DNA from: Pseudomonas sp. GGS8
GTDB lineage: Bacteria; Pseudomonadota; Gammaproteobacteria; Pseudomonadales; Pseudomonadaceae
Direction: 5' to 3'
DNA length: 64,000 nucleotides
Assembly (NCBI RefSeq): GCF_024168645.1
Contig: NZ_JALJWF010000001.1
Span: 186,001 to 250,000 of the forward strand
Part shown: piece after piece, positions 45,116 to 53,005 of the stretch
Numbering within the stretch: position 1 is the stretch's first letter
Layout: each line of letters starts with the position of its first letter
The notes under the pieces: generated by a model
Databases searched by the model: none
What the model saw: the letters and a program-made list of their open reading frames with translations, nothing else
Told to the model about the DNA's origin: nothing
Translations under genes and position numbers: made by a program

Positions 45116-45442
45116 ATGGTCATCGATTTCAGTCGTTTAAACAGCTCCTCGTCACTTACGGGCAGTACGCGTACCAGCACCGCGAAGGAAACCGCCGAAG
45201 CCGGCCAATCCGCGCCGCTGAATACCCCGGCCGAACAGGCCAGTACCACCAAAAGCGGGGAATCGGTACACCTCAGCAATGAGGCTCAACAGTTGCAGAA
45301 GGTCACTGACAAGCTGCGCGATCAGCCTGCCGTCGACAACGCCCGCGTGGCCGAGTTGAAAGCAGCGATTGCCGATGGCAGCTATAAAGTCGACAGCAAC
45401 CGTGTAGCCAGCAAACTGCTCAACTTCGAAGCCCAGCGCTAG
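45116..45442 (+). CDS. flgM: anti-sigma-28 factor FlgM
   Basis: Holds FliA inactive until the hook is finished and FlgM is secreted. 108 aa, largely disordered N-terminus ([25 protein letters not shown]), C-terminal sigma-binding half [17 protein letters not shown] and [33 protein letters not shown], as in the family. Preceded by a sigma-28 promoter, giving autoregulation; flgN follows 48 bp downstream. Confidence 0.96.
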   Translation: MVIDFSRLNSSSSLTGSTRTSTAKETAEAGQSAPLNTPAEQASTTKSGESVHLSNEAQQLQKVTDKLRDQPAVDNARVAELKAAIADGSYKVDSNRVASKLLNFEAQR

Positions 45443-45490
45443 GCCACGGCCCGCGCCAGGCTTTTGGACGCTTAAAACCCAAGGCCAGCC

Positions 45491-45958
45491 ATGCACGACA
45501 CTCATTTACTGCAACTGATCATCGACGACTTTGCCCCGGCGCAACAACTGCTGGAGCTACTGCAAACCGAGTCCCTCGCCTTGCACGGTCGCGACATGCC
45601 ACTGCTCGAAGACATTCTGGCGCATAAACAAGCATTGATCATTCTGCTCGAACAGCATGGCCGCAAGCGCAGTGAAATCCTCACCAGCCTCAACCTGCCA
45701 ACCAACCGCCAGGGTCTGGAGCAACTCGCCAGCCAGTCGAGCATTGGCGAACGGTTGCTGGGACAGAGCGACGTGCTGACCGACCTCCTGGCCCAGTGCC
45801 AGGCCGCCAATGCCAACAATGGCCAGTCGATTCTGGTGCAGCAGGCCGCCACGGCCAACCAGCTGAAAATCCTCACCGGTGGCGAGCCGCCAGCGCTCTA
45901 CGATGCCCGCGGATCAACCTCCAAGCTCGCCAAGCCACGCCAGCTCAGTCAGGCTTGA
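45491..45958 (+). CDS. flgN: flagellar export chaperone FlgN
   Basis: Chaperone for the hook-filament junction proteins FlgK and FlgL. 155 aa, almost entirely helical (LLQLIIDDFAPAQQLLELLQTESLALHGRDMPLLEDILAHKQALIILLEQHGRKRSEIL), with a flexible C-terminus. It follows flgM, as is usual in Pseudomonas. Confidence 0.94.
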   Translation: MHDTHLLQLIIDDFAPAQQLLELLQTESLALHGRDMPLLEDILAHKQALIILLEQHGRKRSEILTSLNLPTNRQGLEQLASQSSIGERLLGQSDVLTDLLAQCQAANANNGQSILVQQAATANQLKILTGGEPPALYDARGSTSKLAKPRQLSQA

Positions 45959-46046
45959 GCCTTTCAATGAGCACGCCCTATCAAGACGTGCAACATGCTG
46001 GCAGAATGCCGGCTAGTCGTCATATTTGTCTGGAGATTGATACCCC

Positions 46047-46793
46047 GTGTTCAATGCCTTAAATGCGGAAGATGCTCCGCAGCCACCCAAGGTGCTCACC
46101 ACGCCCCTGGAAATCTCCGGCAATCTGCGTCAGCTGCAAGACAGCCATGACCCGCTGATCATCACGTTCCACGAGCGCAGCCAGCGCTTCCAGAGTTATC
46201 TGGTGGACGTCGATCGTGACAGCAACATGATTGCCCTGGACGAAATGATCCCGCGCGACGGCGAACGTTTTCTGCTGGCCGGCGAACCATTCAAGGTTGA
46301 AGGCTTCCACGACGGCGTGCGCATCGCCTGGGAAAGCAATGGCCCGCTGACCATCGACGAATCCGGCGATGGCCGCTGCTACCGTGGCACACTGCCCGAT
46401 GAGGTGGTTTACCACCAACGCCGCAATGCTTTCCGTGCTGCATTGAAACTGGCACAACTGGTCAATGTCGAGCTGGGGGGTGAGAAACTCAAGTCGCCCA
46501 TCGGCGGCAAACTGCTGGACATCTCCGCCACCGGCTGCAAATTGCGCTTCGACGGCGACATCACCGCCAGGCTGCAATTGGGTCAGGTCTACGACCGCTT
46601 CATCGCCGCCCTGCCCTTTGGCAGCATGACGGCCCCGGTCGAGTTGCGTTACCTGCACTTTGAAGAAAAGATCAACACCACCTTCGCCGGCGTGCGTTTT
46701 CACAACATGAGCGGCCTGGTGCAACGGCAAGTCGAGCGGTTTGTCTATCAGCTTCAGCGTGAAGCGCGACGCTTTGACAAAGACGACTTCTGA
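46047..46793 (+). CDS. YcgR-type PilZ flagellar brake protein
   Basis: c-di-GMP receptor that slows flagellar rotation. 248 aa, GTG start with TGGAGAT upstream. N-terminal YcgR domain about residues 20-115 ([44 protein letters not shown]), PilZ domain about 120-245 with the c-di-GMP signature RRNAFRAAL and [11 protein letters not shown], which keeps the RxxxR and D/NxSxxG residues. Follows flgN, common in Pseudomonas. Confidence 0.93.
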   Translation: MFNALNAEDAPQPPKVLTTPLEISGNLRQLQDSHDPLIITFHERSQRFQSYLVDVDRDSNMIALDEMIPRDGERFLLAGEPFKVEGFHDGVRIAWESNGPLTIDESGDGRCYRGTLPDEVVYHQRRNAFRAALKLAQLVNVELGGEKLKSPIGGKLLDISATGCKLRFDGDITARLQLGQVYDRFIAALPFGSMTAPVELRYLHFEEKINTTFAGVRFHNMSGLVQRQVERFVYQLQREARRFDKDDF

Positions 46794-46807
46794 TACACCC
46801 CATCAAT

Positions 46808-46847
46808 AAAAAACGGGCAGTCCCTTGCGGTGACTGCCCGTTTTTTT
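46808..46847. terminator. terminator between the YcgR-type and MFS genes
   Basis: AAAAAACGGGCAGTC / GACTGCCCGTTTTTTT with a 9-nt loop; it serves both convergent genes. Confidence 0.93.
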
Positions 46848-46856
46848 ATGCCTGGA

Positions 46857-48239
46857 TCAAGGCCTCGCTTCGGTAAAACTTTGCTCGCGTCCTGCGTCCG
46901 GGTCTTCTGATTCCGAAACCGTTTCAGGTTCTGCTTCGGGCTCGGCATCCGGATCGACATCAGGCTCCGGGTTGACCGGATTCTGCATCTGATCCTGCAC
47001 CACCTGCTCATCGACACGCGGGTCAAGGCACGCCACCAGTGGCGAACTCGACATGCTGTCGGGCATGGCCACGTGATGCAGCGGGGCATCGTCCACCTGA
47101 TGCAGGTTGGTGACTGCTTTCGGACGGATTCGCCACACCAGCACCAGCGCGAAGAAGCTGAAGAAAGCATAGAGCATCTGGCTGCCGAATAACTTCATCA
47201 GCACCCCGGCCACCAGCGGTCCGATGCTCGCGCCGACACCGTAGGTCACCAGCAGCATCGCCGTCAGCGACACCCGGCGATCACCCTCGACGTGGTCGTT
47301 GGAGAACGCTACCGCCAACGGGTACAGACAGAACTGCACCAACGAGCAGAGGAATCCGGCGATGAACAGCACCTCCAGCGGCACCTGCTGCATGATCGCC
47401 AGCGGCAACGCGGCCAGTGCCAGGGTGAACGCAAAACTGCGGATCAACATTGCCCGGTCATAGCGGTCCGACAGCCAACCCAACGGCCACTGCACCACCA
47501 GCCCCGCAAAAATGCAGCTCCCCATGAACAGACCGACCTGTTCGGTGGACAACCCTTGCTGCGAGGCATACAGCGGCGCCAGACCGTAGAACGAACCGAC
47601 GATCAACCCCGACCCCAATACCGTGCTCAGTGACTGCGGCACGCGTTTGATGAAGAAGCGCGGTTCCATCGGCGCCGGGTGCAATGGCGCCGGGTGAATC
47701 CGCCGGGTCAGTGCCACCGGCACCAGACACAGGGCGAAACACAGCGCGACCAGCATCAGCAATTCCAGGCCCAGGCCCGGGTGCATGACCAGAATCAGCT
47801 GACCCAACACCAGCCCCAGGTACGAGGCAATCATGTAGCCGCTGAACACCACGCCACGCTGCTTGGCTTCCGCCTGCTCATTGAGCCAGCTTTCGATCAC
47901 CATGTACTGGCACATCATGCCCAGCCCGACGATCACCCGCAGAAACAGCCACGCGGGCAACCAGTCGACCAGGCCATGGCCCAGCACCGCCGCACCAACG
48001 ATCCCGGCGCAGGCTGAATAGGCTCGAATATGCCCGACCCGGGCAATCAGCCGATGGCCGATCTTGCCGCCCAGCACCAGGCCGAAATAGTTGGCTGCCA
48101 TCAACGCGCCGACCCACAGGCTGTCGACCTTATCGGCCGCCAGGCGCAGGGCAAGGTAGGTGCTCAACAGGCCCGAGCCGATCAACATCATCAGCGAGGC
48201 GAAATAAAGTCCTCGAAAGGATTTCAGGATTTGGCGCAT
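46857..48239 (-). CDS. MFS transporter, YcaD-like, with acidic C-terminal tail
   Basis: A 460-aa inner-membrane transporter with about 12 spans, related to YcaD. Family marks: LALRLAADKVDSLWVGALMAANYFGLVLGGKIGHRLI, GLGMMCQYMVIESWLNEQAEAKQRGVVFSGYMIASYLG, and after the central loop GFYGLAPLYASQQG-like GSFYGLAPLYASQQGLSTEQVG, GDRRVSLTAMLLVTYGVGASIGPLVAGVLM. The last ~70 residues are a polar tail very rich in Asp, Glu and Pro (NPEPDVDPDAEPEAEPETVSES). Substrate unknown. Confidence 0.9.
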   Translation of the reverse strand: MRQILKSFRGLYFASLMMLIGSGLLSTYLALRLAADKVDSLWVGALMAANYFGLVLGGKIGHRLIARVGHIRAYSACAGIVGAAVLGHGLVDWLPAWLFLRVIVGLGMMCQYMVIESWLNEQAEAKQRGVVFSGYMIASYLGLVLGQLILVMHPGLGLELLMLVALCFALCLVPVALTRRIHPAPLHPAPMEPRFFIKRVPQSLSTVLGSGLIVGSFYGLAPLYASQQGLSTEQVGLFMGSCIFAGLVVQWPLGWLSDRYDRAMLIRSFAFTLALAALPLAIMQQVPLEVLFIAGFLCSLVQFCLYPLAVAFSNDHVEGDRRVSLTAMLLVTYGVGASIGPLVAGVLMKLFGSQMLYAFFSFFALVLVWRIRPKAVTNLHQVDDAPLHHVAMPDSMSSSPLVACLDPRVDEQVVQDQMQNPVNPEPDVDPDAEPEAEPETVSESEDPDAGREQSFTEARP

Positions 48240-48269
48240 TGGCGTTCCGAGCGGCTACTTGCAGTGAAT

Positions 48270-48297
48270 ATCGGGCTATCGATAACGATAGCCCGAT
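48270..48297. terminator. long perfect hairpin between a GS-family gene and the MFS gene
   Basis: ATCGGGCTATCG-ATAA-CGATAGCCCGAT: a 12-bp stem with a tetraloop but no U-run, so it may slow or stabilise rather than terminate. Confidence 0.6.
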
Positions 48298-48309
48298 GGC
48301 GACAGGTCG

Positions 48310-49653
48310 TCAGGCCTGGGCTGCTAGAACACGCCGTTCCCAGGGAGTAATTTCGTCAAGGAAGCTGGTCAACTCCAGGGTCTTCGAAGCGATGTAGCCT
48401 TCGATGAACACCTTGCCGAACAGTTCCTTCGCCAATTGGCTACGTTTCAGACGTTCAAGAGCGGCATGCAAGGTACACGGCAACGCAAGATTATCCGGCA
48501 CCACGAATTCGCCCTGGGCCGCGTCGCTCGGTTCCAGTTTGTTTTCGATGCCATACAGCCCCGCCGCCAGGCTCGCGGCGATCGCCAGATACGGATTGGC
48601 GTCAGCGCCCGGCAAGCGGTTTTCGACCCGACGAGCAACCGGTGAACTGGCCGGAATGCGCAAGCCAGCCGCGCGATTGTCATGGGACCAGCAGGCATTA
48701 TTCGGCGACGCAAAAGGATGGCACAGGCGCTGATAAGAGTTCACGTTCGGCGCAAACAGCGCGGTGAAATCCGCCAGGCCGGCCTGCTGACCACCGATGA
48801 AATGACGGAAGGTCGCGGTCGGCTCGCCGGCCTTGTCGCTGAACACGTTACGCCCGGTGCCGATCTCGACGACGCTCTGGTGAATATGCATCGAACTGCC
48901 CGGCGTGTGAGCCAACGGCTTGGCCATGCAGACCACGGTCAGACCATGCTTTAGCGCCACTTCCTTGAGCAGATGCTTGAACAGCAAGGTCTGGTCGGCC
49001 AACAGCAGTGGATCGCCGTGCAGCAGGTTGATTTCGAACTGGCTGACGCCCATCTCGTGCATGAAGGTATCGCGCGGCAAGCCCAGCGCCGCCATGCCTG
49101 CGTAGACCTCAGTGAAGAACGGCCGCAAGCCGTTATTGGAGCTGATGCTGAACGCCGAATGACCGTCCTCGCGGCGACCGTCCAGGCCGACCGGCGGCTG
49201 AAAGGGTTGCGTCGGGTCAGGGTTGGGCGCGAACACAAAGAATTCCAGCTCGGTCGCCACGACCGGCGCCAGGCCGAGGGCGGCGTAACGAGCGATCACC
49301 GCCTTGAGTTGGCCGCGAGTCGACAGGTGCGAGCTCTCGCCCGTCAGTTCCTGCGCATCGCAAATGGCCAGCGCCCGAGGTTGCGAGCTCCAGGGCAAGC
49401 GGTGGATCTGCGCCGGATCCGGCACCAGCGCCAAGTCGCCATCATCGCTGCCGTAAAAATGCGCCGGCGGATAGCCGCCCATGATGCATTGCAGCAGCAC
49501 TCCCCGCGCCATCTGCAAACGCCGCCCTTCAAGAAATCCTTCGGCGGTCATCACCTTGCCACGGGGTACGCCGTTCAGGTCCGGCGTGACACATTCAATC
49601 TCATCAATGCCCGTCAATCGCTGCGCGAGTGAACGATGGCCATCGGTTGTCAT
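48310..49653 (-). CDS. glutamine synthetase-family protein, gamma-glutamylputrescine synthetase type
   Basis: Amide-forming ATP enzyme of the GlnA fold, 447 aa. The wording fits PuuA-like gamma-glutamylamine synthetases: GIDEIECVTPDLNGVPRGKVMTAEGFLEG, the metal/substrate segments HAFSISSNNGLRPFF-like HSAFSISSNNGLRPFF, KHGLTVVCMAKPL, the GSSMHIHQSV motif, ATP-site VNSYQRLCHPFASPNNACWSHDNRAAGLRIP and ENRLPGADANPYLAIAASLA. Start at 49653 with AAGGATT upstream. The precise amine substrate is not predictable here. Confidence 0.88.
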   Translation of the reverse strand: MTTDGHRSLAQRLTGIDEIECVTPDLNGVPRGKVMTAEGFLEGRRLQMARGVLLQCIMGGYPPAHFYGSDDGDLALVPDPAQIHRLPWSSQPRALAICDAQELTGESSHLSTRGQLKAVIARYAALGLAPVVATELEFFVFAPNPDPTQPFQPPVGLDGRREDGHSAFSISSNNGLRPFFTEVYAGMAALGLPRDTFMHEMGVSQFEINLLHGDPLLLADQTLLFKHLLKEVALKHGLTVVCMAKPLAHTPGSSMHIHQSVVEIGTGRNVFSDKAGEPTATFRHFIGGQQAGLADFTALFAPNVNSYQRLCHPFASPNNACWSHDNRAAGLRIPASSPVARRVENRLPGADANPYLAIAASLAAGLYGIENKLEPSDAAQGEFVVPDNLALPCTLHAALERLKRSQLAKELFGKVFIEGYIASKTLELTSFLDEITPWERRVLAAQA

Positions 49654-49772
49654 GACGCAATCCTTGTTGTTGTACGAGCCGCGAACGGCGACTCGTACAA
49701 AATAGGCTCCGGCTGTTCGGAATATCAAGCAGCGTCAAACAAAAAGGCGCAATCCTGTGAGGATCGTGTTGT

Positions 49773-50465
49773 TCAGGGGAGATAGAGACTGAACACGCCA
49801 CCACCCAATGGGCCGCCGTTACTGATTTCGGTGCGTCCGCCCACGCCATTGCGCTGGTGCAAGGCGGCAATCCGCCCGGCAAAGTACAGGCCCAGGCCGG
49901 TACTGCCACTGCTGTGGTTGATGCCCTGCACATAGTCGGTCTGACGCTCGATCATATCGGGTGGATAACCCTCGCCATCGTCGTTGATGGTCAGCACCAA
50001 TTGCCCGGCCTCATCGCTGACACTGATCAACAAGGCGTGGCGAGCGTAACGAATGGCGTTGTTGATGCAATTGGCGAGCACCGAGGCAATCAGCTCCCGA
50101 TCGAAGAAACCCAGTGGGCTCAATGGGTCCACTTCATAGGTCGCGATAATGCCGCGGCTGGCGAACACTTCCTGGTGAGCCGCCAGTTGCGCCTCGATGA
50201 AGTCATCCAGCTCATGGTAGGCCGGCTGCAATGGCATCTGGTTGACGCCGAGTTTGTACAGCCCCAGCAACTGCACCAGCATGTCATTGAGATGGGCGAA
50301 CTCGAACTCGATGACGCCCTGCTCCGGGGTGTGCCGCTCAGGGTCGGGTAAGCGCGCCAGCCATTGACTGTGCGCCTGCATCAGCATGGCCAGAGAGTTC
50401 TTCATGTCGTGCACGGTGGAAGCAATCACCGTGGAGAAGTCGAGTGACGGTTCGCTGTCGATCAT
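49773..50465 (-). CDS. small cytoplasmic histidine kinase, HDxKN type
   Basis: 230 aa. Phosphoacceptor box TVIASTVHDMKNSLAMLMQAHSQW (HDxKN type), then FAHLNDMLVQLLGLYKLG, N box LIASVLANCINNAIRYARHALL, G1 INDDGEGYPPDMIE and G2 SSGSTGLGLYFAGRIAALH. No membrane span or sensor domain. Its ATG overlaps the upstream REC-TPR gene stop by 4 bases, so the two form one unit and probably one signalling pair. Confidence 0.88.
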   Translation of the reverse strand: MIDSEPSLDFSTVIASTVHDMKNSLAMLMQAHSQWLARLPDPERHTPEQGVIEFEFAHLNDMLVQLLGLYKLGVNQMPLQPAYHELDDFIEAQLAAHQEVFASRGIIATYEVDPLSPLGFFDRELIASVLANCINNAIRYARHALLISVSDEAGQLVLTINDDGEGYPPDMIERQTDYVQGINHSSGSTGLGLYFAGRIAALHQRNGVGGRTEISNGGPLGGGVFSLYLP

Positions 50466-52066
50466 TCGCCGAACGCCTTGATTTTCAGTTTCTGGTAGCG
50501 CGGATAACGCGCGTCGGTATCGGGCATCAGGCCGACTGTTTTCAGGCAGGCCCGGCACTCTTCCAACTCGGCCGACGGCACGCTGGTGTCGGTGCCGTGC
50601 AGCAGCGACTGCGCCATGTTCAGGGCAATACTGATGTTCTTCGGTTGCAGCGCCAGGGCTTTGCGGAACACCTCCCGGGCTTCAACCAGGTTGCCGGTCT
50701 TGTACACCCGCACGCCTTGACGGTTGAGGTCGGCGGCGGCGTTGCCCGAGTTGAGGATGGTCGGGTCGTCGGTCAGCTTGGCAATGCCCTTCATCACGGT
50801 CGGATCGTCGCCGTAGATCTCCGCACAGTTTTTCAGCATCGAAGCGCCGGCACTCGCCTGCCCCAGCATTTGCAGCTGCTTGGCTACCAGCAATGCCGCT
50901 TCGGCGCTCATGAACTGCTCCATGCCGTCGAGGCGCATCATCGCTTGCTCGGTGAGCTTCTCGGCGGTTTCGGCATCATTGAGCAGCAGGCTGGTGGCCT
51001 TCATCAAACGTGCGCGAATCTGCAGGCCTGGGTCGGAAGGATTTTCCTTCGCCACCGCACTCAGCGTCGTGTTGATTTCCAGGCGGGTGCGCGTGTCCAG
51101 GCCCTTTTCCGCACCTTTGCTGATCAAGGCATGAGCCAGGCCGAGGTTGCTTTCCGCATCCTTGAAACGTGACTGCGCCCCTTGGTTCACGGCCTGGCGA
51201 TAGGCTTTGGAGGCGGTGTCGAAATCTTCGTTGGCCATCGCCAGCTTGCCCAGCAACGCTTGCCGACGCACCGCCAGCGGCGACAGGCGAATAGCCTCTT
51301 CCAATACTTTCTGCGCCGCTTTGGTGTCGCCTTCGGCGACCAGCACATCGGCCATGCCATCGTAGAGCGCCGGCATCATCGGGAAGACTTTCAAGGCTTT
51401 TTCGTAGACGCCCTTGGCCTGGCTGACCTGCCCGCGCTTGAACAGCAATTGGCCCAATCCGGCAAACGCCCAGGGTAAAGGCCGATCAGCAATGATGCTG
51501 TCATAGAGACGCTCCAGCGCTTCGTTCTGGTTCAAGTCGCGCAACGCATCGGCGCGGTAACGCAGGCATAGCGGCGAATAACGAATGTCCTGTTTGCACA
51601 GGGCGATGCAGGCATTGAGCACTTCAACCGGTTTGCCCCGGTCAAGCGCTTGCAGGATCGGTTTGAGCAAGGTCTTGCGCTGTTCCAGTCGCTCCAGGCG
51701 CTGGGCCAGACCAGAGCGGTTGAACGGTTTGGTCAGATAAGCATCAGGCTCATGCTCCAGTGCGCTGAGCACCATGGCCTGGCTGGTTTCGGCGGTGACC
51801 ATGAGAAACACACTTTCATGGCTGATCAGCTTTTCGATCATCAGGTCTTCGAGTACCTGCTGACCGTTTTTCTTGCCATCGCCCAGGTGGAAGTCCTGCA
51901 GGATGAAGTCGTAGGACTTCTGCGAGCACATGCGCAGCGCCTGCTCACCGGTATCAGCGGTGTCGACGTCCTTGACGCCCAACTCTCGCAGCATGGACCT
52001 GACGGAACTGCGGAAATCCGAGAAATCATCGACGATCAGAAAGCTTTTTTGGTGATACGACAGCAT
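50462..52066 (-). CDS. response regulator receiver with TPR repeats
   Basis: 534 aa. REC domain about residues 8-130 (FLIVDDFSDFRSSVRSML, phospho-Asp in YDFILQDFHLGDGKKNG, VFLMVTAETSQAMVLSALEHEPDAYLTKPF), then about ten TPR-like helical pairs (LPWAFAGLGQLLFKRGQVSQAKGVYEKALKVFP; MPALYDGMADVLVAEGDTKAAQKVLEEAIRL; DLNRQGVRVYKTGNLVEAREVFRKALALQP). No DNA-binding domain, so its output is likely protein-protein. Paired with the kinase downstream. Divergently placed with respect to the giant adhesin. Confidence 0.9.
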   Translation of the reverse strand: MLSYHQKSFLIVDDFSDFRSSVRSMLRELGVKDVDTADTGEQALRMCSQKSYDFILQDFHLGDGKKNGQQVLEDLMIEKLISHESVFLMVTAETSQAMVLSALEHEPDAYLTKPFNRSGLAQRLERLEQRKTLLKPILQALDRGKPVEVLNACIALCKQDIRYSPLCLRYRADALRDLNQNEALERLYDSIIADRPLPWAFAGLGQLLFKRGQVSQAKGVYEKALKVFPMMPALYDGMADVLVAEGDTKAAQKVLEEAIRLSPLAVRRQALLGKLAMANEDFDTASKAYRQAVNQGAQSRFKDAESNLGLAHALISKGAEKGLDTRTRLEINTTLSAVAKENPSDPGLQIRARLMKATSLLLNDAETAEKLTEQAMMRLDGMEQFMSAEAALLVAKQLQMLGQASAGASMLKNCAEIYGDDPTVMKGIAKLTDDPTILNSGNAAADLNRQGVRVYKTGNLVEAREVFRKALALQPKNISIALNMAQSLLHGTDTSVPSAELEECRACLKTVGLMPDTDARYPRYQKLKIKAFGE

Positions 52067-52187
52067 CGAAGATTTCCAGGCAATTTAAGGAAGAACAACC
52101 TAAAGGTAATGGCCGCGAGTTCAGCTTGGCGACTTTTTGGGCGCGCAGATAATAGCGGGAGGCCATCAGCTATCAAGCAATTTCGCA

Positions 52188-52298
52188 CAATCGCGTAATA
52201 AGGTTTGCCGGCCGCCGGAGACGAAATTCACAACGACCGATCGGGTTATCGGCCAGTAGTGGCAATCCCTTGAAGCAGTGGGTGTGCAATCGCGTAAT
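52188..52298. repeat. two 12-bp direct repeats CAATCGCGTAAT
   Basis: CAATCGCGTAAT at 52188-52199 and 52287-52298, start-to-start 99 bp, between the REC-TPR start and the adhesin. Confidence 0.55.
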
Positions 52299-52879
52299 TC
52301 GTTGTCATGACGGGTTTTCCACATAAGTCGTCAGGTGGTTCGAGCAAGAAAAAAACTGCCAGAGGAATGCTCTGATGGGCTTTTCTAACCGCTGACGCGG
52401 CAATTTTAGAGTGTCCTTGCCCTGGAATTACGCAGCCAGCCCTTGCCGCATAAGGGTTTCAGCTCATTTGAGGCACGCCACTATTGAGTGCCTGCGGCCC
52501 CTTCGCCAAAAACAAATCGACATAATATTGACACCAAAACACCCACTTGTCGGAATATTGGCACGTCGTACTGTTACCTTCGCTTAACACCTTTACAAAG
52601 CCTGCCCCCACAACTAAACACCTATCAAACTGATATCAGGAAAGGCCGTATCCCTGAGTCAGTGCTGCACCAAAACACGGCCTCACCCAGCTATCACTTC
52701 AGGGGTCCCTGCCATATGGGTACTCTCAGATTATTGCGCGCCATGCGCAGCGCAGCCCCAGGCTTGGGCCCACGTTCGCCCGACCGCTCCTGCGATTCGC
52801 TCCTCAAGTGCGGCGAACTTTTTCACCCCCGCGACACCAGCGTCCCTCTGCCGGCAGCGCCTATTGCGTCGGGCCCGGA

Positions 52880-52902
52880 CGGCCGACGATGTCCGTCGGC
52901 CG
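52880..52902 (+). promoter_or_regulatory. hairpin in the adhesin leader
   Basis: CGGCCGAC-N7-GTCGGCCG, an 8-bp stem about 105 bp before the adhesin ATG. Confidence 0.5.
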
Positions 52903-53005
52903 CCTCGCACCGCTCCTGAACACTCTGAGCGGCACAAGCACGGGACTTCGTCCTGTTAGCAGTCCCTGGCGATTCCAATAAAAAAAAGATTCTCGGGAGA
53001 AAGAC

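Larger units (their letters stand above)
52067..53005. other. 939-bp promoter region between the REC-TPR gene and the giant adhesin
   Basis: No gene is supported. It holds the adhesin promoter and leader, two 12-bp direct repeats and a hairpin (listed below). The middle part (52480-52640) is AT-richer. Near 52552 TTGGCACG resembles a -24 sigma-54 element, but the -12 GC is missing. Confidence 0.6.

Noticed and set aside
52550..52568. Sigma-54 promoter for the adhesin (TTGGCACG...)
   Set aside because: The -24 part matches but the base pair at -12 is TG and not GC.
52488..52919. 143-codon frame upstream of the adhesin
   Set aside because: No ribosome binding site, Ser/Pro/Arg-rich translation, and it covers the presumed promoter and leader.
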